Positions 32,324 through 44,700 of a DNA stretch of 64,000 nucleotides are shown here, one piece after another (position 1 is the stretch's first letter; each line of letters starts with the position of its first letter). A model generated the notes under the pieces. The model was not told the DNA's origin. It searched no databases and saw only the letters and a program-made list of their open reading frames with translations. The stretch comes from Nothophaeocryptopus gaeumannii (taxonomy: Eukaryota > Ascomycota > Dothideomycetes > Mycosphaerellales > Mycosphaerellaceae), in contig JASISA010000007.1 of assembly GCA_031771865.1 (NCBI GenBank), positions 682,001-746,000 of the forward strand, read 5' to 3'. Made by a program: the position numbers and the translations under genes.

Positions 32324-32898
32324 CGCGACAATGATCGTTCTAGAAAAGAGGAAGTTGAAGAAAAGGTCCCTGGTGGAGGGGCCAGGTCACCACGCGACAG
32401 GAGGGCTGAAAGCCGCGGCCGCAGCCGCATGAAGAGATCGTCCTCCGATATTCCATGTTCAAACCAAGTTGCTCTCTTTCGTGAAGCGTCGGCCGGAGGG
32501 TTGTTGTTGTACTGCAGGAGACTAGGACTGCTTTCGCATGACTTCACCAAGCTCTGCAGGAAGCTTCGACCAATCGCGGGACGGCCCAGGTCTGACCTCC
32601 AGTCTCCCCGACACCGCTTGATATACAGTCCGGATGACCCAATGTCACTTAGTCTCGACGACACGTCTTCTAGGGCAGACCATCAATACTGCGGGTAGGT
32701 GTGATGGGAGTTGACTCTCATCTGCTGAGCTATAGGACTCTACAACAATCTATCTCGGAGCGGCGAATTTCGTCTTCTGGCCGTCGCAATGGGCTCGGTG
32801 AGTTTTGGGCTCTGCCCTCCTCCGTCTTTCTGTCCTCTTGAAGAAGGAAACAACAACCGAATCCGAATCATCTGGACCACCTCAGGAGCCAAGCTGCA
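32324..32898. other. Intergenic between divergent permease and PTH11-like remnant
   Basis: Contains the permease promoter. The plus-strand frame running in from 31646 to 32698 is the antisense shadow of the permease plus chance extension. An ATG at 32789 (MGSVSFG) followed by GTGAGT could be an original first exon of the PTH11-like gene, but no acceptor restores phase. Confidence 0.3.
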
Positions 32899-33462
32899 GT
32901 GGCAGCCACTCAAACTCCTTCCGGAGAGGCAGGCTGGAGTATTGCCATCTCTGATCGCGACCATGGATCGCTAGTGTCCATCACGGCCGCACTGAGACTG
33001 GTTGGAATGTTTCTGTTCCTTAGCTTCCGACTAGACGTGCGATGGCCCTGGAGGAAGCTCATCGGCTTTGATGATCTAGCAGTCGTAGTAGGAAGTGTAT
33101 GGTATACTGAACATTATGGAGTCATCGACCTTGCTAGCAGCATTCAGTTTGTGGCCTTGGGGATCAGCATCGCAATATTCTTGGCGCGCCAAAGCATCGA
33201 GAAGATGACGCAGGTGAGATGCCAGAAGCACGGTAGTTGAGCTACTTGCTGAAGCGATTCACTTTAGGCTCTGATAGCAAGTGACATTCTGTCTGTTTCT
33301 ACTCTGAACGGGTCGAAGCTCGCAGTCTCCTTGCTCATCCTGCGCCTGTCGACCTTCAAGATGCATCTGCTGGCAGCGCGCATCATCAGTGGCATCATTA
33401 CTGTATGGGGGGTTGCGAGTGCTATCGGAACAGGTGTTCGCTTCGGCAGACGTTTGATGTGA
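32899..33462 (+). pseudogene. Truncated PTH11-like rhodopsin-fold integral membrane protein
   Basis: Segments 32899-33213 and 33268-33462 join across a 54-bp phase-0 intron (GTGAGA...TTTAG). The reading frame gives TPSGEAGWSIAISDRDHGS, membrane helices around LRLVGMFLFLSFRLDV, KLIGFDDLAVVVGSVW and FVALGISIAIFLA, then ALIASDILSVSTLNGSKLAVSLLILRLS and ARIISGIITVWGVASAIGTG. This order matches the first half of the seven-helix rhodopsin-like fungal family that includes PTH11-type receptors. The frame stops at a TGA after about four helices, well short of the usual 350-400 residues. No ATG or valid first exon is in phase at the front. It is therefore most likely a broken copy. The alternative is an unrecognised downstream exon, but I found none. 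Confidence 0.6.
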
Positions 33463-33654
33463 AGTGCCATGACGATAAGCCTAGTCAGAGGATATGAATG
33501 AAGGAGTAGTTGTCAACTTGCTCACTAGCATTACGCAGCTTACAATAACGTGTGTGCCGTTGTAGGCGACATACCTTGCTGGGCCTGCTCGTCTCTCCAC
33601 TTAGCCCCAGAAGCGTGCTATCAGGCTCACTGCCGGACACAATACCTCACATCG

Positions 33655-34080
33655 TCAAAGAAGAACAAGATCCCCGCGGTAGGAGAAGGCCCACTGATTC
33701 TGAATGTAACACTCTTCATCTTCGTCTAGCCATAGAATTTCCTTGTATGCCGTCGTCGCATTGGAAGCCTTGTCTGGGCTGTAGATGATCGAAACGGTAG
33801 AGGATGGTATTCCATCCACGTCAACGCCAGTGACGACCACTTGACAAGGGGACGCGAACGAGCCGATAGGGGTGACCGCGATCATTGCGCAGACGACATA
33901 CAAGCTCTTCAAGTCGAAGGAAGTCGCTTTGCCCTGAACAGGAGTAATTGTTGTTGATCCTGCGAGGAATTCAACATTGATAGTCTTGCCAGAAAGGGCT
34001 TGGAGTACATTGCTCGTTAGGCTTGGCACAGTGCCGAGGATAGTAGTGTTAGGCTTTGACCTCGGATCCATTGGAGGCAA
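33655..34080 (-). CDS. Possible secreted or hypothetical protein, partial model
   Basis: A 141-codon frame with strand-like, Cys-containing sequence: FDLKSLYVVCAMIAVTPIGS, SPCQVVVTGVDVDG, STVSIIYSPD and WLDEDEECYIQNQWAFSY. The pattern resembles uncharacterised fungal extracellular beta-rich proteins, but I cannot name a family. An upstream minus-strand frame (34350-34144, including YTYQRRGYYIALFHPLADG) could be its first exon. It would need donor GTAAGT at about 34147 and an acceptor near 34097 (TTAAG), which keeps frame, although no signal peptide results. The start is therefore unresolved. Confidence 0.4.
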   Translation of the reverse strand: MPPMDPRSKPNTTILGTVPSLTSNVLQALSGKTINVEFLAGSTTITPVQGKATSFDLKSLYVVCAMIAVTPIGSFASPCQVVVTGVDVDGIPSSTVSIIYSPDKASNATTAYKEILWLDEDEECYIQNQWAFSYRGDLVLL

Positions 34081-34562
34081 GACGAGGTCGCTTAAGTTCT
34101 GAGTCTACATGAGCTGTGGTTCCGCGGGGAGTGTTGCAAGCACTTACATGCTTTGAGCTGCACTATATTGCAGTTCTCCATAGGTACCATCTGCTAACGG
34201 ATGAAAGAGGGCGATATAGTACCCGCGACGCTGGTAGGTATATCGAACTGAAGGCGGCTGAGCAGGCGCTAATGCAGAGGCTCTGCATACAGTCCGCAGG
34301 GCAACTCGATCGCCTGTGCTGTCGTGCGCTGTCTTGAGTACGTCGGCCACTTCAGCCAGAAGATCTGCGTGACGGGCGTATACATTTCACAGGTAGTCAG
34401 AAGTTTGTACGGCAAAACGTGAAGTTGAAAGGGCGTGGATCGAATCTTAGTCTGCCTGAAAATGCCTTAGGCAGGACGTTTCACATGTCCTCTTCGAACT
34501 AGAAGTCAACATCGCCCACTCATCACTACGTTCTCGTCTTTCCACCTCCGCGATCCCCTCAA

Positions 34563-35641
34563 TCAGCAATACTGTACCAGCCTCCCCGAATAATGATCTG
34601 CGTCTGTCACGTAAGTAACGTCATAATCGGTATAGAACGAGCAATGCTTCGAGACCAAATTGTAGTCGAAAGAGATGCAAGTAGCATCATCAGCGCAGAG
34701 CTGGCCACATTGTACACCCGATGCAATATTGTCCGCCCCACCGGATAGTGTCTCTGCGATGAGGCGGCTGCTGCAAAAGTTCTCGACGAGGAAGTCGTTG
34801 TAGCCTGGGGAGGGAACTGGTTAGCTATTGATGGAAGGACAGCTAAGAGAGGGCTTCTTACATGTTCGAGTATTCTCGCAAGTTGGAGCAGGAGCAGCAA
34901 CGGTGCTTGTCGATGTGATCGTTGTTGTAATAGTAGTCGTAGTTAAGCTGCTGTTTAGTCAGAGTCACGAAGAACGCTTCACCATTCCGGCTAGACTTAC
35001 GGTGTAAGCGTTACTGTGGACCTTGTAGTAGATGTAGCTGTAACGCTGCTCATGACCGTAGGCGTTACGGTAACAGTTGAGATCGGAGTGCTTTCTACGC
35101 ATGTGCAAATAGAAGCGATGATAGCTCCATTGATGGAAGCGACCTTGTTCAGCAAATTATCCGGCGCAAGATGCGGACTTGCGGCAGCGGCAAGGAGAGC
35201 GGAGGAGACAGCCTGGGCGGTATTTGTCGTTGTGATGGTAGTAAGAGTGCTTCGTCCAGAGGTAGTCGATGTCTGAGCGGTAGTGAGTGGCAGAGCCTTG
35301 CGCTTCATCTTGCCCGGGTTCGCAGTCACAGTCACGGTTGCAGTGCTCGTGGCAGTGGCTGTTATCGTTGAGGTCGATGTTGACGCAGGCACGGTAGTAG
35401 TAAACATTGAGGTGGCGACTGTGCTTGTCAATGTTCTTGGACTTGCGGTCGAGATTGCTGTTGAGGCTTGGATGGGATGTCTATTCGAGCAGAATGTCTG
35501 GGCCGCAGGGTAGGGAGACACTCGTGCAGCGACAGGGGCGATGATCTGACCGAGGCCAGTATAAGCACTGCATTGCGGGTTGATTGCTGATGCATGGTCA
35601 AGCAAGGCTGTTGCTAGGACGAAAAGCGAAAGGCGGGCCAT
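34563..35641 (-). CDS. Secreted Ser/Thr-rich protein with C-terminal PAN/apple-like Cys domain
   Basis: Three exons, 35641-35001, 34947-34862 and 34804-34563; 322 residues with matching phases. It opens with a signal peptide (MARLSLFVLATALLDHASA). The middle is a long Thr/Ser/Val-rich, mucin-like region (TSTITATATSTATVTVTA), probably heavily O-glycosylated. The C-terminal exon supplies CYNDFLVENFC, GVQCGQLCADDATCISFDYN and KHCSFYTDYD, whose Cys spacing resembles PAN/apple modules that bind protein or carbohydrate. A cell-surface or matrix protein is likely. Two CxC/CxxxC pairs (CTC near the end of exon 1) may add disulfides. The motif CSFYT is shared with the fragment at 19697-20278. Confidence 0.82.
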
Positions 35642-37485
35642 GACGGGTGCAGATCATGCAGAAGCAAATGTTCGAGAGAGAGAATGGGAGACCTGTACGC
35701 TGCCATGAGAATGACCTGCCTGCTTTACATGTACCTACACGAGAGTCTCCAGGTAAGAGGGGAATTGAGACAGCATGAACGTTACTTGGAATTTGGTCAA
35801 CGTTGTTTCGGCTGGCTAAGGTCGAGGCAGATAAGAGTGTAGCGCTCTAGTGCAATCGAAGTCCGGACAATGGCATGAACCTTAATGATAGCCGTCAGTC
35901 GTACAGCGCGGACGACGAGAAAAGAACAACATGAGTTTTCTTGCACTTGGCTCCTCAATTCCTATGCGGAGAGGTTTTGGATACCGTCGCCAGATTCAAG
36001 GTGTGTGAAGTCGAAACTCATACGAGATCACATGCTGCAAACTGCGAGACGTTCGCAACCTTAGAGGTGGTAAAGAAATGAATGTGCGGATCCATATCCT
36101 AGAGCACAGTTGTGAGAGACACTTACGGACGCCCTGGCTGTCGCCTGTCGGCCTGTCCGCTCCAGTCTTCTGTGCTACCGTATAGACCAAAGGGTCCTGA
36201 GCCGTTGGCGCTGGTGAGACATGGCTCTGGGGTCGACATCTCCCACGTGCGGTAGCTAGGTCCATTTGCCTACTTGGTACAGCTACAACACTCAATTCGC
36301 GGGACAGGAAGTTGCGGCGTGTTGGTTCCGCTGAAGGGGTATCGTGAAAGGCTGGTACGACGTTTGAGAGCTTCGACCTCCGGAGGAGAGGGAGATGTCA
36401 AGCTGATGGTTCAGCCTGGATATGAGGGTCACTGGATCCCGAAGGCCAACCCCTTCTCGGTGACAGTTTTCCAGCACATTCTTTGTCGTGTCGCTGATGG
36501 TTTGTGATCTGCGTGTTGCATATTTGGGAGTCTGTGGAGACAAAATGGGGTTTGGGATGAGTTAGAAGTGGAAAGAGCGGGAGCGGGAGCTTAGTCATTG
36601 GACCCACTCAAGGGAATGTCTGCCAAGCGAATTGGGGGCAGTGGAAACGCTTGGAGTCAACTGGGAAATTGGTTTGGTTGTGTGCGAGCTCACTGTCGCT
36701 AGAACAACGATGTCATGTCAGGATATGCTCGATTGGGATTCAAACGACACAGGCCCTTGGGAGCCCTGAACGAATTCGCCCAACTTCTTGTTCACCACTC
36801 TCCATAAACTCGCTCCGACCCAAGCTCTTCTGCATCCCTGTCTGTAAGAGAATATGAATATTGATCTTCCATGATTAGTCATCCAAACATAGGTCAAAAG
36901 CTGCTGTCCTGGTGTAGGTGGGTAAGCGAATTACTCAACCACTTGCTCAATGTACATCAAACTAACAGCCCATTTGTTATCACATGAGTCTAACATGTGC
37001 CTGTGGCTATGCGGTTCCAATCCGGCGGACAGTATACAGGCCCTACGGAGCGGTGTATGAGCAGAACCTTCAATGTTTCATGCCCTTTTGCACTTTCGAG
37101 CAACCTTGTATCTTGGGTCTTGAGTCGGAGCTATTCTCTTGCTCTGTAGCAATCCATGTTTTTGCGCTTGTGGCTAGCAGCTCATGAGGAAATCCGGGTA
37201 CTGTTGCCAATGCCATTTGCGAAACCAACTTGGACGATATCGCCGCGGCCTGCAACGTGGGAGCTGCAGGTACGGAAAGCTTCCTTTTGCACCACGTCAA
37301 GCATTCAGATAGGGCGACTGACTGGCCGTCGGCTTGAGGATTGCGGAGTACTGACACCTTCCTGATTAAGGTTGTAGAATGACGACGCATAAAGTTGATA
37401 CTCCAGCAGTCAAACGGTCGATGTTCTTCGCTTGATCACTTTCTGTACACTGAACTCAGCCTGAACGTTGTTCCAAACGATCAGC
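35642..37485. other. 1.8-kb gene-poor interval, head-to-head promoters
   Basis: Lies between the ATGs of the minus-strand PAN-like gene (35641) and the plus-strand isochorismatase (37486). Frames at 35996-36295 (-) and 36274-36507 (+) show no motif. Promoters of two secreted-protein genes must be here, but no specific element is supported. Confidence 0.35.
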
Positions 37486-38526
37486 ATGCTGCCCTCTTTC
37501 ATGCTCGGCTCCCTACTCCTCCAGCTCAGTACCGTCTCCGCCCAAATCTACAACACCTACAGCTCCATAACCTCCCAGACCGGCACAGCCAACTCCACCG
37601 ACCCATCAATCCTAGGCAACTATTACAACTATTGGAAGCTTGACAAAAACGCCTCAGTATGGGACCTCACTCGCATCGATCGACTGCCTGTAACAAAACC
37701 GAAGACCATCCCCATGCTCGGCACCCGCAAAACCGCCATAATTGAGCCCACCCGCACAGCGTTCATAATCGTCGACATGCAAAACTTCTTCCTCCACCCT
37801 TCTCTCTCCCCCAAAGCAACCCGCGGTCGTGCTGCTGTCCCTCCAACAATCAACATGATCAAAGCCTTTCGCGAGAACGGGATGAAGATCCTCTGGACGA
37901 ATTGGGGTATAGACAATTATGATCTTGTGACTTTGCCGCCTTCTTTTCTGGACGGGTTTTCGACGGATCACTCGATGAAGACGACATTTTGTACGGATAT
38001 GGGGACGCTGGAGGAGAACGGGACGACGATTGAGTTGGGTGGGAAGTTGTGTCGGGGTGCTTGGAATGCAAGGGTTTGGGGGGATTTGTGGCCGGAGTTT
38101 GAGAAGGGGATTGAGATGGGGACGGATTTGTTGTTTCATAAGAGTGAGTAAAGGCTGAGTTGTGTAGGTGGAACAAAAGCTGACATGTGAATCACAGACC
38201 GGCTATCAGGCCTTTGGGGAGCTCAAACTCCGCTTGGGCTTTACCTTCAAGAGTCTGGTATCACCACGCTGTTCATTGGCGGCGTGAACACAGACCAGTG
38301 CGTATGGGGCACGTTCATAGATGCGTACTTCAAGGGCTTTGATGTCGTCTTGGTAGAAGACTGTGCCGCGACAACTAGTCCCTGGTTCGCGGAGGAGATG
38401 GTTCGGTACAATGCGGACTCGGACGGATTCCTTGCAAACAGCACGGTAGTCATTCCGGCACTCGAAGCTCAGAAGAATGCGACTGGGTATGGTTCCAGTT
38501 CGCCAGGTCGTCGATCCGCAATCTGA
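37486..38526 (+). CDS. Secreted isochorismatase-like cysteine hydrolase
   Basis: Two exons, 37486-38143 and 38198-38526; 328 residues; 54-bp phase-1 intron (GTGAGT...CACAG). The N-terminal 19 residues (MLPSFMLGSLLLQLSTVSA) form a signal peptide. The isochorismatase-fold triad is present: D97 (FIIVDMQN), K219 (LFHK) and C254 (GVNTDQC), the Cys following the usual cis-peptide-like turn. Family members hydrolyse isochorismate, nicotinamide-type amides or related compounds. Isochorismatases delivered outside some plant-pathogenic microbes lower salicylate in the host. A similar role here is conjecture; an extracellular amidase is as likely. The intron falls one base before the codon after the catalytic Lys. 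The ATG chosen is the one that creates the signal peptide. Confidence 0.9.
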
Positions 38527-39130
38527 GGTGGGCTAGAGTTGGCAGGCAATACAATACAATCTCTTCAACGCACTTCAGGACGCAGTCTACGATAGTAAAC
38601 AAAGTCTTGCTAATTGACTTCTTGCATTGATGATTTCGATCCTAATTCTGCAGGCCGCGTATCTCCCTTCAGACTGGCGGCTATCGGCTGCTGTATCGCG
38701 ATGCGGTATGCTTGGCATCTTCAATCCTGGGAGGAGCGGTCGAACGCTGCGTGTGCGCATGACAAAGCTGCACGACCAGGTCGCACATTTCCACCATACG
38801 TCAATCATCGATGTATCACCAAGGACGCGTAGGGTACAAGCCGGATATATGTACTTGTCAAGGTGTCCTTCACCGGAATGCTCAGCTGAGTCCAGCCGTG
38901 CACGAAGCTTTGACCACCGGCCTCGGGACGCCTGCAATTGCTGCAAGCCAGCTCCTGCGTCCCGCCGTGTCACTGGAGCCCTCTGCGCACGCCAGATGCG
39001 GCCTCTCAGCCTGATCGCAGGCGATATATAACACTGTGCTCAGCCCACTGCCTCAGAATGTCTAACTACTCTACATTACGCATGCTCAGCTGCTACCCGG
39101 CGGCGTCTTGGTCTGAGCCTCGAGGCCACG
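38527..39130. other. Intergenic
   Basis: 3' flank of the isochorismatase gene and promoter of the zinc-finger gene at 39131. Frames at 38587-38973 (-) and 38627-39031 (+) carry no motif. Confidence 0.3.
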
Positions 39131-40330
39131 ATGACAACCACTACGATGGGTATGGGTATGGGTCAGAACCGGACGCCAGACTGGGCGCTCGGCAGCCCCG
39201 ACGAGGACGATGACCTCCATTCATTCCTGAACGAAGTCAATTGGGAGGAGTGGCTTAAGCATGACTTCTTCTGCGACGCGGAACCTGCCAGGAGCCCTCC
39301 TCCTACTATCTTTCTGCCTCTCGAGACTACGTTCCCGCCCACTCAAGGCTTCCCTGCTGTCGCGAATGTAATCACAACGAGCCCAGTCGCAAAGAGTCCT
39401 ATCGCGAATCTGAGCGCAGCTACGAGCCCGTTGGACTATTCGCCTACGCTCCAGCGCAGTATCTCCAACAAGCGTCAAAGAGAGCCCACATTCCCTCTGC
39501 ATGTCAACGGACACAACAGCAGTGAATTGAGCACCGAGGAAAGAGGTCATCGGCAAAAGAAAATCAAGAACGGATTTCCTTGTCGAGAAAACTGCGGCGC
39601 CAAACATGATCGAGCGTGCGACGAGGAGAAGCATTTCGAGAGGAAACACAAATCAAAGGACGAGAGACGACACAAGTGCAAGGCTTGCGATAGCAGCTTC
39701 TTCCTATATCCAAAGGATGTATGGAGACATCTTGAGCAAGTACACCACCTACAGGCCACTAAAGCTCAAAAGGGCGGAGGCTGTCCATGCTGCAAATCAA
39801 CATGGCCGCCTTCCATCACCCACCAACGACCTTCTACAGTCAGCGTATTGGCTGAACTTGGCTCTTCCGGACAAAATGTCCGACCTCGCAAGAAGAGCAT
39901 ACACAAGCTACGCTCTGTGCGATGGCTAGTCCACAGTATCATCAAACTCAACAGCCTCTCGCTCAAATCCAAATCCAGCAACAAATTCATTCAAGTCATG
40001 AAAGACAAAGGCAAATTGTGCGAAGTAGAAGTTGCGGGAGACGAGAGCGTCGAGGGACTCATGCACAAAATTTTCGGCGAACTTGGAGTAAACGAGAACG
40101 TGGATCCCTCTACTATCACCTTCCAGCGCTATCGCGGTCGAAACCGCAGTCTCGGCCCTGGTCTTACCCATAACGACCTCGAAGCGGTCATCAAGAAAGA
40201 GGCGGACGCGGAAGGCAGTCTGAAAATATTTGTGGATATGGCGCATGCGAAATTATTCAATGCGCAGCCGTCTTTCGTTCAAGAAGCGCTTCTGGATGAT
40301 CCGAATCCCTATTTCGCTTTGCGCGGATAG
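39131..40330 (+). CDS. C2H2-like zinc-finger protein
   Basis: Single exon, 399 residues. An acidic N terminus (DEDDDLHSFLNEVNWEEWL) could be an activation region. Two zinc-finger-like units follow: C151/C155 with later His residues (HFERKH, 168-173), and CKAC (183-186) with H200 and H205. A CPCC cluster comes near 218-221, after a basic stretch RQKKIKNG suited to nuclear import. The C-terminal half (SVRWLVHSIIKLNSLSL, then KGKLCEVEVAGDESVEGLM) looks like an independent alpha/beta domain I do not recognise. The first ATG in frame sits in an ATGACAACC context after a series of other-frame ATGs. Function is likely transcriptional but unassigned. Confidence 0.85.
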   Translation: MTTTTMGMGMGQNRTPDWALGSPDEDDDLHSFLNEVNWEEWLKHDFFCDAEPARSPPPTIFLPLETTFPPTQGFPAVANVITTSPVAKSPIANLSAATSPLDYSPTLQRSISNKRQREPTFPLHVNGHNSSELSTEERGHRQKKIKNGFPCRENCGAKHDRACDEEKHFERKHKSKDERRHKCKACDSSFFLYPKDVWRHLEQVHHLQATKAQKGGGCPCCKSTWPPSITHQRPSTVSVLAELGSSGQNVRPRKKSIHKLRSVRWLVHSIIKLNSLSLKSKSSNKFIQVMKDKGKLCEVEVAGDESVEGLMHKIFGELGVNENVDPSTITFQRYRGRNRSLGPGLTHNDLEAVIKKEADAEGSLKIFVDMAHAKLFNAQPSFVQEALLDDPNPYFALRG

Positions 40331-41718
40331 CTCACGCTGCCCTGAAGAGCACCACCACGAATCTCCTGGTTTATGTGCACTTCGGGAATCTGGCCATCTT
40401 AGATGAAAACTGAAAAAAACGAAACGTCGCATTGAGATGCATGCGACGATGACAGTCATTACGGCCCATACGACCAATATACGATGCACGATACCCTTTT
40501 GCTTTTCACCCATCGGAGACCGCGCGATGTTCTACTTTCCTTATGAGGGCACTGATATGCCGAGTGAACACACTGCGGACGAGTCTGGCGTTTGATTTTT
40601 CATGACGAGTCACGAGCGCATTTTTCGAGACGTATCCAGAGGCGGAGGCCCGGAGCATATACAGGCATGACGGAACAGGGAGCGTGGCTTTACGACAGAT
40701 AGATGTACCTAACAATCAGTAACTTCCTTTTCCGGGTCCGCTCTTTTCTCGCAGATGTACTCTTTAGGCCTCCGTCTCCTCACAGCTCTGCTTTTGCGCC
40801 TCCATCTCCTGATATCCTCAAACCCTCTGCAATGTCGCGAGCGACGCAAAGCCCATCCCCGCTTCAAGTGCATCAATCTGTACGCCATGCGGAAAGCCAC
40901 CGACGCTGCTCTCAGCCTCGCGTCGCCCACATCTGGACAGAAGTGAATCGCACGATTGACTGCTACCTCCTCAAATTGTCAGCCGCAAACACCCTGTCCT
41001 TGCAAACACGATCGAGCCGCAAGTCCGCGACACATTTATTTTCTAAGAAAAGCTGCTGTTGTACCATCCATCGCAAACGGGACATGGCTTTGTCTTGTCT
41101 CCACTTGTGTATTGGATTTTGTTTGAGACCCTGCATATCAATTCCGGCGCAATGTGATTCAAATGAGAAGGAGCTTTTGTTGTTGGGCGAGGGCTATTTT
41201 TGAACGCAAGCCTCTTCAGTGATTACTGTCTTGTTGATGATTCTTTACGGCCGGAAAAGATCAATGTGGATTTGAAGACATTCTGCTAAGGCAAATGGGT
41301 CCGAAGGGAAGGATGCCGCTGATTGAATACCAAAGAACGAAACATGCCCTGAGGCGATTAGGGAAATCATGAAGACCAGCCGCGCAAAAGCGTCGAGTGA
41401 GACTTGGCCACTTATGATGAAGACTTGTGTCGTAACACCCAACTCCAGGCCAGCGTGAGCGTCATCTGGTATCATTATTCAATCGATATTTCATGCCATG
41501 TCATGCCATTGTTCAAACTCTACATCATTACTTTTTCCCGTTCCAAGAGCCTACTTATCCCCATTTCAGGATTCTTTCTGCACATTTCCTCTGTAGACCC
41601 ACTCCCCTGTAATCAACTTTTGCTGTATCGTGGTCATCATCTGCATCTGTTTGTATCAAAATCATTACCAAGATTCATCTGCTGGAATTCTTCCGTCTCA
41701 TCACCCAATTCACTCAGC
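40331..41718. other. Tail-to-tail intergenic region
   Basis: 1.4 kb between the stops of two converging genes. No frame has recognisable features; 40703-41203 (+) is a chance frame of Ser/Arg/Cys-rich composition. Confidence 0.3.
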
Positions 41719-44700
41719 TCAAACCGCAATCCTCATCTTATCAATATCTTCCTCAACACCCATGACACCGATAGCCCATTGCAGCCTCGCGTTGTGCCTG
41801 TTCTTTATGTGTCTGCGATCCGCATCGTCTGCTTGATCAGGCTGCGCATTTGGATCTTGCTTTTCCCAGTTCCCGCTCAATCTCGGATCTCCACTGCCCG
41901 TTCGATACTGTCGCACAACCCTTTCGTAGGGAGGTCCTCTGCCCGCCATGGCTGCCTTGACCCAAGACGTCTCGCACCCATTCGCTATCAGCTCCGCGCT
42001 TCCCCAGCCAGTGATTCGCGAGACTTCGAAAATGCGCGTGACGGTTTCGTAGCGTTGTTGCGCGTCTTGGTATTGCACTGCTGCGAAGAAGGAGGGCATG
42101 CAGGATTCGCAAAGGGCGGCGCCGAGCGTCGGGTTGAGTGTATTACTCGCCGAGCCAGGCACGATACCTGCTACAATCGTGCCAATCTCCATTGCATAGG
42201 GCGCCGTCTCTTTCGCTGCAATTGCGGCGGCTGCGTGGACTGCAGGGGGCATGTGAGGATGCGCACGAATGGCAATAATGACAGCCATGTTGTAGATCGC
42301 CCATAAACAGCCAATATCATAGGAACGATAGAAAATGGCGGGACCGAAAGCCGTGTCCATCGGAGCGTGGTACTCGGAGGTCAGGGGCTGGAAGCCCTCG
42401 CCCAGACTATTCTGGAAGGTAACAAGTGCAGCACGTATGCGGCCGTATTCTGCCATAGCGGCCTGAGTTGCTGCCGACAGATCTGAATTGAACATAGAAC
42501 TGTCGGGCGGCCGGGCGGACTGTGGCGTAGGAATTCCGTTGTATTGGAAGGGAGCGTATGAGGACGGCATTTGTACGTTGGCGCGTGGCGGAGGTGCCAT
42601 GCCATAGAAGTTCGGCATTGCGGGTGGTGGACCTGCAGGCTGTCCTTGTGGAGGAAAATGGGCGCCTTGCATTGGATGAGGCATCGTTGCTGAGACTGGC
42701 GTCGGCGGCGCTTGCTGTGGTGCAAGCTGGGGTGGTCTCGGGATGTTCATGCCTGGAGCCGGTCGCCATTGCCCACCATTCGCATCTATTTGTCTCAGCT
42801 TTCGCTCGCGATCTCGTGCGGAGAAGTCTGCTATGCGACCAAGTAGCAGGACTAAATGGTCTAAAGAGCCGTAGACTGCATCGACTTTGCCTAGTGGCGC
42901 TCGAGGCGGACAATTGGCCCACCTGCTGAAGTCCATCCTGTGTACTTGAATTAGAGTCCGATGAGTACAGAGTTTGAAATCGGACTTACAGCAGCGGATT
43001 GCCGCTCACAATACTCTGAATGACATCCTGCTTGCAATACCACCAGTAGAGATCCTTCAAGATCTCGAACTTGGCCAGATCCAATTCTGGCACAACCCCG
43101 CGTGAAGGGGTCTCCACTCTGCCTATTCCATCGTATCGTACTTCTTTTCCAATCATGTGGCTGACGAGCCGTTCGTCGATGTCAGGTATTTGATCTAGCA
43201 ATTCTCCTTGCGAGTACGGCTCTTCCGAGCTCAGTCGCCGTTTCCGTCCGATATGGTATTGCGCAGCTCGTTCTGCTTTCATGCTGCGGAATTGCTTGGT
43301 CATGCCGACAAAATCGGTTTCGACAAATAGCTGCTTCGCACCGGCCAAATGCATGTTCCACTTCATGTGATCCGCTGTCATGATCTCGTAGAATCCGAGC
43401 AGCATAGAGGCCGCGATCGTGGTTATCTTCAGGCGGCTCTGTGGATTGCTGACGGCTGAGTGGATTCGCTTCAACGCCCACGCATAGTGCTGCATTGAAG
43501 GAGTGACAGACGCGCCCTGGAGTCTCGCAATATGCAAACTTGCAAGTGCCAGCATCGCATGAAGAAGACCTTGGTTATGAAGCGCAGCCATGGGAAGGGT
43601 ATATGTCCACAGACCTTGTTGTGACAGGGGTATCGAACCACCCTCGTTGAATAGCATCGACGTGTTTCGGGGATGGCGTTCAAATATCGACAAACTCGGC
43701 CCAGTCACTGATATGAAGTGGGCGAATACTCGAGCGGTCGCCTGGTTCTTGAGCGGATTAGCCACGTTCTCAACTCGATACTTGTCCAGTATACCGGCGT
43801 AAAGAAATGTATCGTATCGACGTGCGTGCAGACCTCGCACGCTGATCTGATTCTGATCCAAAATTCTGTTCAGAGTTCGCTGCCGTTTGTGCTGCACCTG
43901 CATGGGTGAAGTATCGACATCCTGCTCTTCATCCGACTGCACATCATAATAATCGTCATCATGATACTCCACTGCAGCAGCATTCAACATATAGGTTGGC
44001 GTTGCGTTTGGTGGCGGATGCGCTTCGTGCTCGTAGAACTCAGGAGTGACGTGATCCGCTACCTGTGCTGTCGGTTGCATCTGTACTGGTGATGGCTGAG
44101 TGGTTGCATGCGATGGTTGATAGTCTATTGGGTGAGAGAGCTCCGGACGAGGTACGTACGAATTCGGTAACCGTTGGCGTTGCGCCGCAACAGGAGTCTG
44201 CGGGATCGATATTCGTCTTGAAGTGCTGCTGGTCGCCTTTGCCGGAGCAGCGAAATTGGTTTCAGTCCACTGTTGTTGCGCGTGGGCTACATTAGCTTGC
44301 GGTACGTTGATTTGGGGTGTTGACTGCGCAGTCAGGGGCGAGGTCTGATGGTACATTTGCGCCTGGAAATTCCCTTGAGCTGTGACTGGTGGACTGACAT
44401 AGCCGCCTGCTGTCGGTTGCTGTTGATAGTGCGCACTGTTAGGCGGGAATTGCGAGCCACTATCTGGCCCATAATCCTGTGAAGATATGGCTTGCTGGTA
44501 TGCCTGGTGCATACCACTGCTGACTGCTTGTTCTTGAAGATGGTTCATTTGGAACGGATCCTGGATGACATGGTCCGGTGAGAGCTGTCCAATTGGTGCT
44601 TGCGCATGCGGATGGAATTGCCCATTGGGTGACGGCCCTGCCACGCTCGAAGGGTGTTGCTGAAGCTGTTGAGGTGGCACTGCAACTCTCACATACTGGT

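Noticed and set aside
32700..32745. tRNA-like A-box on the minus strand (TAGCTCAGCAG)
   Set aside because: No matching B-box or clover-leaf arms at the right distance, so not a tRNA.
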